The notes beneath the pieces are model-generated. The model made no database searches, was not told where the DNA came from, and saw only the letters and a list, made by a program, of their open reading frames with translations. A program made the position numbers and the translations under genes. From assembly GCA_022836615.1 (NCBI GenBank), contig MU405213.1:186001-250000 (forward strand): DNA of 64,000 nucleotides. The letters are read 5' to 3'. This document shows, piece by piece, positions 35,978 to 47,207 of the stretch; the stretch's first letter is position 1, and each line of letters begins with the position of its first letter. This stretch comes from Annulohypoxylon bovei var. microspora (taxonomy: Eukaryota; Ascomycota; Sordariomycetes; Xylariales; Hypoxylaceae).

Positions 35978-36467
35978 AGTTTGCGAGGGGGGTGGCGGCA
36001 CTGGTCAAGGAAGCGCTGCTAAGAAAATAGTTGGTCGTTGGAAGATTTCCGAGAGTGGCACCACGAACTGCTTCGGGATTTATTAAGATGGAAAAGGTGG
36101 TTTCTAGCATATGACATTGCATTGCTCTAAACAGCATGGGCCTTCGAGGCGGGAAAAGCCGGCGTAGGTTTTTGTTGAGAGCCACATCATTTGAACACTT
36201 AGTCTACTAGAGGCATATCTGACTTACTCGGGTAGGAAATAAAACGTTGAAAGGTTCATTCTTGCTTGTTGAATCTGTGCTTTTACACACATATATCTTA
36301 CCGTAGCTTCGTTACCTGACCAGCCTAACCGTGAGCCTATTCCCGTAGTTGACAAATTCATAACCCCTTAGCCCCCTATTCATATACCGCCAGTACCCAA
36401 GCCCATGTCTACCCAGGTAGATGCCCATTCCCGATTGTTATAAAAGTCTCGTAGCTGTAAGTGCTAT
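35978..36467. other. spacer between convergent genes
   Basis: This is the 3' flank of ARD1 and of the following minus-strand gene. No feature is recognised. Confidence 0.5.
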
Positions 36468-38795
36468 CTACCTACCCCACCACCTATCCTCCTCCGCCAT
36501 CTTCCTCGCCATCTCCTCGTCAGCCTCGAGCCTCAACCTCTGCACATCCCTCCCCAGGTTCTCGATCTCCTCCTCTAGCTTCTCAGCCTCGGCCTCCGTC
36601 TCAGTCTTGCTCTTCCCCTTGACATCCCCCTCCCCGCGCCGTGCCGCCTCGATCTGTTCCATCTGGATCGTCTCGTGCAGACCCAGCAGCGCGCTCGTCT
36701 TGGCCGCGATCTGCGCCTCCAGTGCGTCTGCCGTCTCGTAGTTGTTGCTGTTGCCGCTGCCGCTACCACCGCCACTGCCACTCGCATTGCCAACGCCACC
36801 TCTAGCTATGCCACCGTCATTACCACCACCCCACGCCGCCCCCTTCTCCGGCGGGTACACGTGCGACTGCGAATAGGGGTCCGGCACCGAAGAGCCCCAC
36901 CCCGCAACCGCAGCCGCGGCCGTGGCCTGGGCCTGAGCCCTAGCAGCATTAGACTGTCTCTGCGCGTCGGCGCGCGTCCTCTCCGCCTGCGCCTTCGCGG
37001 CGTTGGCTTGTCTTTGCGCGTCGGCGCACGTCCGCTGCGCCTGCGACAGCGCCAGCGCGCGTGCCGAGCCGGCCTGCGCCTGGGCCCGCGCTGCCTGCTC
37101 AGCCGCCTGCGCGCGCGCCAGGTCCGCCTGCCGGTGCGCGTTCTGCACGTGGTCCTGCCAGCGGCCGCCCCTGGCGCCCCTCCCGGGGGGGTAAAAGGCG
37201 TCGGCGCCGAAGAAGCCGGGCGGATGGGGGCCGGGCGCGGGAGGACCGTGCGGGGCGTTGAACGGGTCGAAGGGGGCGCGGCGCGCGCCCCGCTCGGCCT
37301 GCCGCAGGTCGCGGGTGTCGCGCTTCTCGGCCTTGCGGCGGTCGCGGCGGTCGCGGCGGAGCGCGCGCTTCTGGTCCTTGCGGTCCTTGCGCGCGGCGCG
37401 CGACGCCTTGCGCTGCTCGCGCTTGAGGTCCTTGAGCCGCGCCAGCAGCGCGCGCACCTCCTGGCGCTGCGCCTGCTTGCTGAGGTGCCAGGCCGGGTCG
37501 GCGTCGGCGGCCGGCGGGGGTGCGTGCCGCGCCGCCTTGATCTCGGCGCGCGCGCCGCGCAGCATCGACTTGGTCACGGGTTGCTCCGGGTGCGCTAGCC
37601 AGGCTGAGATCGACTGCTTGGTTACGGAGAGCTGGCTGTCCCGCAGGTCGTCCCACTCCGGCAGGCTGCCGATGCTGGAGTCTGAGCCCGAGCCTGATGA
37701 GGACGAGGCGCTGGAGCGGGGGCCGGGGGAGTGGTCGGAGTGCGGAACGTGGGGGTGGTGCTGGCTCTGGCCTGCGTTCCACCAGCGGCCGCCGCGCCCG
37801 CGCCCCATGCCGTGGTCTCCGAAGCCGCCTCTTCCGCCGGGAGGGAATCCGTTGAAGGGACCCGGGCCGCGGGGAACGTCGCCGCGGCCGCCGTTGTCGG
37901 GCTCGAAGCGCAGGTCGCTGGTCGATAGGCCGTTCCAGCGCACGCCGTTGCGGTCGACCTCGAACGAGTCGCCGAACGACACGCGGTCGTCGTCGATGGA
38001 AAGACGGCCGATGCGGATGCCCCGGCCGCTGACGTCGAACGGTCGGAACGGGTTCCACCTCGACCTGGAAGCCTGCTCCTGGGACTGGGGCTGCGACTGC
38101 GGTTGTGGTTGTGGTTGTGGTACAGAAGTGGGAGGGTCCTCGGCAGCGCGCGCTCCCGATACGCTAGGGGAGGAGAGCGGAGTCCGCTGTACGGTCACGC
38201 CTCTCGGACCGAAGAACCCGTCGTTCCACTCGCGGACCATGGCATCGATGTCGTGTGCAGGTCGCAGCGGCAAATCCGAGGACGACTTGATCTGGCCGAG
38301 CTGCGCCTCGGCGATACCTCTCTCGGTCTTGAACGACTTCGCATCGTCCTCGGCCTGCAGCTTGCGGTCGATAGTTTGAGAGTTAGACCGTGCGGCATGG
38401 TCTGGCAGGAGGTAATTCAGGAACGTCTGCCAATCCTGCTCGGTAGTGTCGTGTTCGCGCGCCCAGCCCGGGTACGGGAACTCGTCTGGGGAGGCATCCT
38501 CCGTGACGGCTAACGTGGTTACGAAGCTTTGGTCCGATGCCCGGCCAACAAGGGTGGGACGAGACTCGAAGTAAAAGCGGGCAGAGGCTATTGTGCGATG
38601 ATCCTCGATGCCAGAGAAGTTGAATTGTGATTCCCGGGGAGTTTCTGGTGGTGTGTAAACGGGAGTGCCACGAGAGGAGGATTCTGTGACGGAGGTAGCG
38701 TCGTCGTTTGATCCAGCTCGGGCTGCTGGCGACCGGCCCGAACGTGAATAGATATCAGTTTCGGTATATGGTGGAGGTGGAGCGTCTTCCATCAT
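36468..38795 (-). CDS. uncharacterised low-complexity fungal protein
   Basis: A single exon encodes 775 aa that I do not recognise. The N-terminus is Pro-rich (DAPPPPYTETDIYS) and Ser/Thr-rich. Two segments look conserved: FPYPGWAREHDTTEQDWQTF with FLNYLLPDH, and AMVREWNDGFFGPRGV. A strand-like block reads RIGRLSIDDDRVSFGDSF. Gly/Arg-rich (RGRGGRWWN) and poly-Ser stretches follow, then a very basic region dense in Lys, Arg and Asp (residues about 460-550), an Ala/Gln/Arg repeat (ADAQRQANAAKAQAERTR, twice), and a C-terminal coiled coil of about 70 residues. This suggests a scaffold-like or RNA-associated protein, but that is only inference. Coding DNA is very GC-rich, which opens long antisense frames. 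Confidence 0.75.
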   Translation of the reverse strand: MMEDAPPPPYTETDIYSRSGRSPAARAGSNDDATSVTESSSRGTPVYTPPETPRESQFNFSGIEDHRTIASARFYFESRPTLVGRASDQSFVTTLAVTEDASPDEFPYPGWAREHDTTEQDWQTFLNYLLPDHAARSNSQTIDRKLQAEDDAKSFKTERGIAEAQLGQIKSSSDLPLRPAHDIDAMVREWNDGFFGPRGVTVQRTPLSSPSVSGARAAEDPPTSVPQPQPQPQSQPQSQEQASRSRWNPFRPFDVSGRGIRIGRLSIDDDRVSFGDSFEVDRNGVRWNGLSTSDLRFEPDNGGRGDVPRGPGPFNGFPPGGRGGFGDHGMGRGRGGRWWNAGQSQHHPHVPHSDHSPGPRSSASSSSGSGSDSSIGSLPEWDDLRDSQLSVTKQSISAWLAHPEQPVTKSMLRGARAEIKAARHAPPPAADADPAWHLSKQAQRQEVRALLARLKDLKREQRKASRAARKDRKDQKRALRRDRRDRRKAEKRDTRDLRQAERGARRAPFDPFNAPHGPPAPGPHPPGFFGADAFYPPGRGARGGRWQDHVQNAHRQADLARAQAAEQAARAQAQAGSARALALSQAQRTCADAQRQANAAKAQAERTRADAQRQSNAARAQAQATAAAAVAGWGSSVPDPYSQSHVYPPEKGAAWGGGNDGGIARGGVGNASGSGGGSGSGNSNNYETADALEAQIAAKTSALLGLHETIQMEQIEAARRGEGDVKGKSKTETEAEAEKLEEEIENLGRDVQRLRLEADEEMARKMAEEDRWWGR

Positions 38796-39546
38796 GAAAT
38801 TATAAGCGGCGACGTGCTATGTTAGGAAAAGTAAGACGATCCACTTGACAACTAAAGTGTTGATGTAAGACCTATGTACCTAGATAGTTAGCTAAGCACC
38901 GATATTGTTCGATGGTTGAAGTTGGATCAGTTTTTTTTTTAGGTATTCCTAGAAAAGATTTGTAACAAGAGTCGTGTACGAGCGTCGAGCGTCATTTATT
39001 AATCACGAACAAAGCTTGGACCCGATGGGCTTCGGATTATCAAGTATTTTATTTTTATTTTGTTTTATCTAGGACCCGACCTATTCAATCCCATCAGCAC
39101 AAAGCGTTGGGGCAGAAATGGGTTTCATTGGAGGCTGAGCTCCTCAGCCCTCGTTAAACCAAGCAGGTAATCCCCAAACGAGATTCGCTCGATTCCGGGC
39201 GATGGAGGAGCACCAAGCTCCTCTCAGTCAGCCCACCCCACGTTCTGGTATGTAACTCCTCTGCTGCTCATCTATGTTTGCCTCCTGTGAAAGAACCCCT
39301 GCACTTGCATGCTAAGCTATGTACTTGTTCAGTGACGCGGCCACCCTACCGCCCCCCGTGAGGCAGCAATAGAAATGAGTCAAATTGCCGGAATTATTCG
39401 AATGAACTTGAAAAGTGCAGCCTATTTGTGAGACATGCCGAGGCAGCCCATGCAGCCCATATTGGGGTGAGACACTTCCACCCGCCAGATTGTTGCCGTA
39501 TATGATCGGCGCTAGATGATCACAATTAGGTGTGACACTACGAGAC
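38796..39546. other. intergenic region
   Basis: This covers the upstream side of the low-complexity protein gene and the 3' flank of GCD7. It contains homopolymer T runs only. Confidence 0.45.
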
Positions 39547-40946
39547 TCATCTTTGGGTTTTCCCGAAAAGGTCGAAGCGGATGTCCTCGTCATTGTAATG
39601 GTCGGCAATGATTCCATGCAGGTGGTCTTTGGAGTGCGCGCCCCTATCATAGGAAGTTAGCAATTTGGTGGCTTTCAACTCGGAAACCCAAATAGTCACT
39701 CACAAGTTCGTGATATAGGTGTTAACAAGATCCGTAGGAACAAATTCGGCGATGGCATTCCTAACTCTCACTTGCCCAACCATTGTGCCGTCTGCGAAAT
39801 TCACATATTTGGAAGGGTCGCCCCATTCGACGAAACTCTCGTGATGAGCCCGGTTATCAGGACTAATCTTATAGACCCCGCCTAGGACAATCACTGGTCT
39901 GCCTTGTTCTCGAGCAGCATGGGCAATGGCCGCGGCACCAGACTCGACAATAACCCCTCCCTTTCTAGTGATCGCTCGAGCTCCAAGAATGACCTTGTTG
40001 ACTTTCGACATGTAAGCCATAAGACCGATATTCATGATACTGATTACGGTCGATCCTCCGGATGACAGGGATTTTCGTAAGGAGGCGTACGGGTCTTCAG
40101 TAGCGGAGGCTGTAGATGGATCGACGACAAGAAAGACCGTAAATTTCCTCTTAGACGCAGCTCGCGTGAGGAATTTCTGGACCGTCCTCGAGGGTTGGTA
40201 GACCATTACGTAGTCTCCCGGGTGAATGGTTATCTCCGCATAGGCTTGAACCTGTTCGTCAACTTGTCTAATCTCATCCATGATTTCTTCGATTCCGTCA
40301 ATGACTTCTGATCGGAGTGCTTGTACGTTTGTAGACTGCGGATGTCGTAGTGGTGTCGAGACGTTCGAACCTAACTTAGGCGTGGAGGAAGGCGAGGGGA
40401 TAAAGTCGGGATCGGAGAGTAGATTGAACATAGACTGCGTACGAGCGAAGGACCCGAGCGTAGCCAGCGGAAGAGGTCGGAGTTGTCTTTCGACCGGAGC
40501 GGGTGTAATAGCGGGGGGTAGGGAAGGGGTATTTTCTAGCTGCGAATCGCTACCGGTGTCGTTCCTGTCTTCTTCTGCTTCGTCGCGTATTAAGCCTAAG
40601 GCTCTCTTCACGATGTTCCCAATCACTAGCTCATGAGGCTGCGCTGCCACAAGCTTCCTACCCACTAGCTGAATGCGCCCGATAAGTTGGTCGACGTCGC
40701 TCCATCTGTCCCTAGCAACAACTTGGAGAAGGACGTGAGCAGTAGCAATCGCGCATGATTCGGACCCTCGGATCTGTCGTCGCTTGAGGAGGCTATATCC
40801 GGAAAATTAGCCTCCAATCTCAACAACGGCAGAAGGCCTCGCGCTCACGATATGAGAAATTGGACAGAAGCATCCACTGGCCGACTCTTCAGCGTGTCGA
40901 GGAATTTGTCTAGGTCGGGAGCATAGCCCCCCTTAGGAGGAGCCAT
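39547..40946 (-). CDS. GCD7: translation initiation factor eIF2B subunit beta
   Basis: Three exons on the minus strand (40946-40849, 40792-39704, 39643-39547; introns 56 and 60 bp) give 427 aa. The N-terminus reads MAPPKGGYAPDLDKFLDTLK, then LLKRRQIRGSESCAIATAHVL, typical of eIF2B regulatory subunits. The Rossmann-like C-terminal half has IHPGDYVMVYQPSRTVQKFL, SRVNKV-type MSKVNKVILGARAITRKGG, and PTDLVNTYITNLGAHS, and ends in IIADHYNDEDI. These fit the beta subunit (yeast Gcd7) better than alpha or delta. eIF2B exchanges GDP for GTP on eIF2 and is the target of the integrated stress response. An Asp/Pro/Ser-rich insert of about 70 residues near position 110 is larger than in yeast. Confidence 0.9.
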
Positions 40947-42238
40947 ACTTTAACTGTATAGGAGCTCCTCGCTAAGTAATCTTGTAATCTTGTAATCTTG
41001 TTGTATAGAGGCTCCAATAAATTTCAATCGAACGATCGGAGCGTGATGTTGGTCGGCGCAAATAAAACGCAGCCTGTAATTCGCGACCCCGCTTATAGGG
41101 TACGTTAGAATGTCGGAATTGTCGAGTTCTAGTATGAAAAATAGAACTGAATTAAAAAAGAATAGGTAGATAGGAACTATCTAATAGTTCGACGTCTCTA
41201 TGAAGAGTGATATCGAGAAAGGTTCGTCGAGTTGCTGTTTGTAAACTTTTTTTTTGGTTAGAATGAGAATTGTGAGTCAATACGATCTACCGCGAAATAC
41301 GCAAATGACCTAATGGGGTATGTACATATGTACACATGTACCTAGCTAGGTATTTATGTACCTAGGCAGTACATAGGTACTATTAGGTATTGTACAGTGA
41401 CAGATAGCATGGCGGGGTCGGTTGCATTTTAGATTTTGGGCACGGTTCTTTAGCACGTGATAGGTAATTTGCTCCTTATGATTTTACAGCGGTAGTAGAG
41501 TGGTACTGTGGTACTGTACATAAAATAACATCACCTGGGCAGCTGCAATGTTATCAAGCGGGACAATGCCGCTAATTTCCAGTGGTACGGTGGTGGTCTT
41601 GGCTCCAATAGTTTTATTCTGTTGAGCCAATACTGCCCATTGCAGCTGCCCAGGGTGTCTGCTCAGCAACTCTTACTGCAATAAACTCCCTGACTTTACC
41701 TATCAGCCTACTAACTCTAAAGTGAGGCTTCTAAAGCTCTTTGGTGAAACAAAGACTTACTTGTTACCTGTAAATACGAGACCTTTCGCGACAGCGTGTT
41801 TTTTTTTTTCTTTGGTTCCGCATCAGCCACAAATCTCGACTATATTGAGGAATGAAATGTTTAGAAGAACCAGGTAAAATCTTCTATAACTGTCGCGCGT
41901 AGCTGTCAGCAATTGTATCCTCTCAACCGAGGTTCGAAAAAAAAGAAAGAGAATCTCCCATCTCTTGTTTTGCGTTTGCAACTAGATATCCGGAACTTGT
42001 ACCAATACCACCATTTTTACCTCCTACAAACTTTCAAGGCCCGAGACAGGAAGCAAACAAACGACTCGGGCTGAATTGCTCGCCCGACCGATCTCAATTG
42101 TATTATTCGCCCGCCACCCATCGTCGCCTTCTACCACAAAAGAAACGCCTTGGATCGTGTCGTACTTAATAATTACGAGCCTTGGCTGTTCTTTGGCGGA
42201 CACGATCGGTCCTTCATGGCTTGCAGGTCGACCGGAAG
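40947..42238. other. divergent intergenic region with fold-back sequence
   Basis: About 1.3 kb lies between the starts of GCD7 and NEM1. It contains TACCTAGGTA-type motifs around 41338-41390 and a fold-back structure at 41534-41654, both listed separately, and a pyrimidine-rich leader with an upstream ORF before NEM1. Confidence 0.55.
41534..41654. repeat. fold-back element with 17-bp perfect arms
   Basis: CCTGGGCAGCTGCAATG (41534-41550) is repeated in perfect inverted orientation at 41638-41654. A second small stem (TTGGCTC 41599-41605 and GAGCCAA 41624-41630) lies inside. The 121 bp segment could be a small MITE or a structured regulatory sequence. No target duplication was recognised. Confidence 0.7.
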
Positions 42239-42242
42239 ATGA
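42216..42242 (+). promoter_or_regulatory. upstream ORF overlapping the NEM1 start codon
   Basis: An eight-codon ORF (ATG 42216) ends with TGA at 42240-42242. That stop overlaps the NEM1 ATG as ATGA (42239-42242), the arrangement used for termination-reinitiation. Whether the ATG at 42216 is in the mature leader cannot be told from the sequence. Confidence 0.5.
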
Positions 42243-43941
42243 ACTCCCTTAATATAATATCCGCGCGCGTCTCCCCGACCTCGAGTAATCCACCTTCGCG
42301 ATCAAACTCCTTAAGTCATATCGGTTTAGCTGTCGCCCAGGCCGATGACAACACAACAACGCCTTCAGATGAGACGTCGCCCAGCGATAAAGGCGCGGGT
42401 ACCTCTGAATCTAGCGATAACATATTCAATAAGGATGGCGACATAGGCACTTTTCAAAACATCGATGAGAAGACGCCTTTATTAGAGAGGCACGATATCA
42501 AGGAGGCGAATATCCGATCTTACTCATGGCATGTTATCCCAGCGCGCATAGCAAGTAGTCTCGTCAACTCCATCCGCTGGGTCTTGTCTACGATTGCCGC
42601 GCCTGGCGTTTACCTGGTTGCTTGCTTTTATGATCAACAAGGGAACTTTGCGCCCTTGCGACAACTTAGGAGTCTGTTTGGTATATATGGAGCCGATAAG
42701 CGCAAACTTGCAGCTGACTTCCACGAGAGCATCGCGGTAGACAGTGAACGAGAAACCTCGTCTAACTATGCTAGCCATACCATTAGAGGGGATTATGCCT
42801 TTTCTGCCTCCCGACCGGTACCCTCTTCAGGAACTTCATCTTCCGGCCTATCGTCTGACTCGGAATCGGATACGGGAAACAGATCACAGGGTGTTCGCCG
42901 TGGTTCCGGTTCTTCCGGGCGTCATGCGCGATCTAAATCCTTTGACCCCACGGACGAAACCGCCCCAAGAAGATCGATAAGGATTAAGCTCAACAATGAC
43001 GAGGCGATGCGACAGCGGAAGCATAAGAAGAGCCGGTCTGTGAGTGCCCCTACCGGTGCTGGCAGCGGCGAGGCCTCGGTGGACTTATCAGCACAGCTCA
43101 AGTCCCCTACCTCACCTATCAGCGCCCTGACGAGATACCCCAAGACTCCTGCTCCTCCTAGGCCGTTAATACCCCAGCGACAGCCTTCCTATCTCCCCTT
43201 TGAACCCCTCGACCCTAAGCACCTCAAGACGTTGATACTGGACCTGGATGAGACGCTGATACACAGCATGTCGAAAGGAGGTCGAATGGGATCAGGACAC
43301 ATGGTCGAAGTGCGGTTGAATACGACGTACGTTGGAAGTGGGGGCCAACAGGCTCTTGGGCCTCAACATCCTATTCTATACTACGTTCATAAGCGACCGC
43401 ACTGCGACGAATTTCTTCGAAAGGTGAGTAGATTGGTCTATGTTGGCGACTCTAAATGACCATGCTAACCAAGTTTCTCTAGGTTTGCAAATGGTTCAAT
43501 CTCGTCGTCTTCACGGCGTCGGTGCAAGAATATGCTGATCCGGTCATCGACTGGCTGGAATCTGAGAGGAAATTCTTTTCTGGAAGATACTACCGGCAAC
43601 ACTGCACATTCAGGCATGGCGCGTTTATCAAGGATCTTAGCTCGATAGAACCGGACCTGAGCAAGGTCATGATTCTAGATAATAGTCCGCTAAGCTACAT
43701 GTTCCATCAAGGTAGGGTGTTCCCTAAATATCGATTCATCACACATTAAATCTGCTACTGGTGCGCTAACTAAACAACCGACACAGACAATGCGATACCC
43801 ATACAAGGATGGATCAATGATCCTACAGATAATGATTTACTGCATCTGGTACCTCTTCTAGAAGGAATGCAATATGTTTCGGATGTCAGGGCATTACTTG
43901 CATTAAGGGGCGGGGAGGACGGACAGCATATGATGACGTGA
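42239..43941 (+). CDS. NEM1: Nem1-type nuclear envelope phosphatase (FCP1 domain)
   Basis: Three exons (42239-43423, 43483-43711, 43787-43941; introns 59 and 75 bp) give 522 aa. The HAD-family catalytic motif LILDLDETLIHS lies at about residues 332-343, followed by VHKRPHCDEFLRKVCKWFNL, VVFTASVQEYADPVIDWL and VMILDNSPLSYMFHQDNAIP. These are hallmarks of Nem1/Dullard phosphatases. Nem1 with Spo7 dephosphorylates the lipin Pah1 at the nuclear envelope and ER, switching lipid flow to triacylglycerol. A hydrophobic N-terminal segment, VLSTIAAPGVYLVACFY, near residue 120 is the likely membrane anchor. Between it and the catalytic domain is a Ser/Arg-rich linker. The first in-frame ATG was used. 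Confidence 0.93.
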
Positions 43942-45232
43942 AGACAATAAATCAAACCCCTTGGAAGATAAATATACATAGCGGGTGTTAATTGGTACCG
44001 ACTGGTGTGAGGGAATTGATACACCGAGGTTTAGCATTCTTGGGACTTCCTACCGACATACATGTGCTTCATTGTACAGGTCTAAGGCGTTAATATAATA
44101 AGTGTACATTTCTAAGGAGCTGGAGACGGTTGGCGTATAGCGGAGCAATATCCGTAGAACATAGGATCTAGGCGTAAAGGGGCTCATCGTAAGTCCTAGT
44201 CCGGTCCGGTCCGGTTCGGCAAGGATGGTTTAGCGGATGAGCGGGGAATTACTTATCTCGACGTATTCCCAGTTTCGATACCGGCTGATTTTTTTCGGAA
44301 TGGAGCTTCGTTTAGTTCGCATCGTCACGGTGTCGTGAGCTTTCAAAGCGAGGATAGGGTTAGCTATCCTGTTGAAAGCCGTTTCCGGTAACGTTCAAGC
44401 CACAGCTCCGAGTGGGTCAGAAGAGGAGATGGTGCTCCGACCCGTGGGAAAATGCAACCTTGTGGACCTCAGACCTCAGATCTCACATCTCAACTACCAA
44501 TGAGATCGAGTATGTATAGCACCTGGCTTACCAACATGTACCTATGGTATGGAATTATTGGAATATGTACAATGCCGTACCCGCAAAGCTACATACTTAC
44601 ATATGTACTTAATGTTACTTACCTGCCACCTGCTTACTCACATTTCGGCGTTTCGATGCGCTTAGGTCCATATATATCGGCCAGGAACAGACCAACCCAA
44701 TCATATAAGAACGGCGGGCACTAAGCATGAACAATCTCAATGTTCTACTGGTTATGAGGAGCATATAATATTCAATGTTCGTGTAAAGTTAATGTATGTA
44801 GGTACGTTAACTATAGGTATTCTAAATACATGTATCTCATCAATAGACAGTACCTAGAAGAGCTGCAGCCACAATTAGGTAAATTGACTGCTTTAACTTT
44901 GCGACTCATGGTCCATCCTAGCTTGTGGCACCTAAAAACATCTATTACGTCACCTTGAAGAAAACACTTAGAGAGAAAGAGCTTTGAATGGTACTTGCAA
45001 ACAATAAAACTTGAATACCCAGCATGATGTACTTCAAAGCCTCGGATCATTACCGTAGATACGTTTCGTCATCGGTGCCGTAGCTTGACGTTATAAGATC
45101 AACTTGTCTCAACGTCGTTCCTCTTCAACTACAAATCATTACAAACTCAACTAATTTTGCCTACAATTATTTGGTTTGAAATACAACCTATACACCTCCA
45201 ATTGAAGACCAATTATAACTAAACTAATCAGC
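43942..45232. other. intergenic region
   Basis: About 1.3 kb without a supported gene. It holds a short GGTCC/TCCGG tandem around 44197-44216 and AT-rich DNA near the next promoter. A TACTAGGTACCTAG palindrome lies just inside the first intron of the next gene. Confidence 0.5.
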
Positions 45233-45910
45233 ATGTCTCTTCACTGTAAGTAATGCCTTGCTACATTGTTCTCTAGGACCTCAAGATGAGATATCTACTA
45301 GGTACCTAGTCATCATGAGATTTTCGAGCCTCATGGTTACCATTGGACCTTGCCACATGGGAGTACGTTCATTGTTGGCCTTGCTAGCTAACAGACATTA
45401 ATTTCCAGACCTTCCTCCCGTTAGGCCTTCGGCAATTGCCCTTGGAACCGTGTTCAACCACGGTATTGAGCTGGCTGTTCTCACTCCCTTATTTGGCCAG
45501 ACCTACCAACGGGCCAAGCAAGCCAACACCAAGGAGGAGTTTCTCAGATCGAAGGAGGCCTCGTCGGCCGCCGTCGCGTGGGGAACTTCCCTAGTCGGTT
45601 CTGCTCTGCAGTCGTACGGCATCGGTGCCCTCATCAACGTAACCGGTACCCTTAGTTACAGAGGCGCTGCCTACCTGGGTGCTTTGATCTTCGCGGCCAC
45701 GTCTGCTCCTACTGTATGAATTGGTTTTGCGGCTTATAATAATCCACGCGTCATAGGTTGCTAACGTTATTATAGTACTTGGGTCAACTGCTCACGGAGA
45801 GACGCCCCGTTGACACCGTTGCGGTTGGAGCCACTTCGAAGATCCTCGAGACTGTCGGCTTGTCTTTGTTCTTGACCTGGTGGGGCACTCGAACCAACCC
45901 TTTCGACTAG
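45233..45910 (+). CDS. small multi-pass membrane protein, conserved fungal type
   Basis: Three exons (45233-45245, 45409-45713, 45776-45910) give 150 aa. Exon 1 has only 13 bp. Four hydrophobic segments are visible: AIALGTVFNHGIELAVLTPL, AVAWGTSLVGSALQSYGIGA, AAYLGALIFAATSAPTYLG and ILETVGLSLFLTWWGT. Size and layout resemble the DUF1761 group of small membrane proteins, but I am not sure of that link. Function unknown. The splice junctions restore the frame (MSLHY-LPPVRP and SAPT-YLGQLL), which supports the gene model. It is on the same strand as NEM1, about 1.3 kb downstream. Confidence 0.78.
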
Positions 45911-46390
45911 CAATCTAGAAGCTTTGAAGGACATGTGTTTGTTAGCTTTCCTATGGGTTGAAATACCGGGACGGTGACGGGAAGCTGGATGGCACAGTTA
46001 GCCATTTCTAGTTGCGTATGTAGTAAACGAACGTTTATAATATTGTTTCCATTATACCAAACTTTTGAGACGTAGTCATGTCGTAGTACGTACGCGCGTA
46101 GTGCACATCTACAAGATGTAGTAAGTTTAAACCGGAAATCAGTTTCGTTATGAATCAGTATTGATTGATCCCCCAACGCAGCAAATATGAACAATTCCCC
46201 AACGCCAATAGCTACACCTATGTAGCCAACCGAGACGATACATACAATGATTCGAAGATGCCTTTGGATGCTCGAAAGGACAATGAAGAACGCCCGGGAC
46301 TTATTAGCCGGGGCCGAGTACGGTCCCACATCGACCAAGTGACTTTTCACACCAACCTCACCGAGGCAAGGATACTAGCCGTATCTTAAC
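45911..46390. other. spacer between convergent genes
   Basis: These are the 3' flanks of the membrane protein gene and NHP2. No feature is recognised. Confidence 0.45.
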
Positions 46391-47207
46391 CTACGTAAAC
46401 TTGAGCTGGTGCTTGCTCTCCTTCTCGACGAGCTTGACCAGGTCCTTGTACGCCTCGGCAAAATCCTCCGCATCCTCCTCGTCTATCTTGTCGTCCTTTC
46501 CGTCCTTCTTGCTCTTGGCCTGCTTCTCGGTGACCATGACGACGCTTGTGGGGCGCTTAGTGCTACCGGCGGCGCCGAGCTCGGCGCGCGACGTCACGAA
46601 GATGTACGGCACGTTGACGTCCTCGCACAACACGGGGATGTGGCTGATCACGTCCATGGGGCTGATGTCCCCGGCCAGGACGACGACGCCCGGGAACGAG
46701 GTGTTGCTCGGTCCGCCGGCGGGGGACTTACGCAGTGACTTGACGACTTCCTTTACACCACGCTTGAGGGTTTTGTGCTTGGCGGCTAGAGTTAGGAGAG
46801 CGCGTTAGTGTTGAATTCTTCGCTTTTAGGTGAGACGATAGAGAAACAGGGATTGGAAAGATATAGTGTAGTAGCAAAAGATAAGAATTGGTAGACATAC
46901 CCTTTCGTACTGTCTTCATAACCTTCTTGGTAGCTTTCTCGTCTGCCAACGGTTTCGCGAAAGGTACTAGGGCACCGACGACGGGAACCAGGACCTTGGT
47001 GAGCTTCCCTTCGTCATCCTTCACGACGGCGACAGATGCGGTGGGATTGGTTTGTAGCTGATCCTCGATAGCGGCGCTGACTGCATTCTTCAGCTTGTCC
47101 TTCTTATCCTTCTTCTCTTTCTTGTCCTTCTTGACCTTCGTCACTCCATCGCCCTCGCTACGCTTCTTGTCCTTCTTTTCCTTCTTCTCCGGTTTTATCG
47201 ACCCCAT
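46391..47207 (-). CDS. NHP2: H/ACA snoRNP protein Nhp2
   Basis: Two exons on the minus strand (47207-46901 and 46785-46391; intron 115 bp) give 233 aa. The N-terminus is extremely Lys-rich (EKKEKKDKKRSEGD, KKDKKEKKDKKDK). The L7Ae RNA-binding domain has KTLKRGVKEVVKSLRK, GVVVLAGDISPMDVISHIPV, LCEDVNVPYIFVTSRAEL and GAAGSTKRPTSVVMV. Nhp2 binds the K-turn-like part of H/ACA snoRNAs and works with Cbf5, Gar1 and Nop10 in rRNA pseudouridylation in the nucleolus. The extended N-terminus and a DEEDAEDFAEAY insert near the C-terminus make it larger than yeast Nhp2 (about 156 aa), as expected for filamentous fungi. High confidence. Confidence 0.93.

Noticed and set aside
36675..38513. Long plus-strand frames (307, 373 and 136 codons) opposite the 775 aa protein
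   Set aside because: They are Arg/Ala/Leu-rich shadows of a GC-rich minus-strand gene, with no domain-like features.
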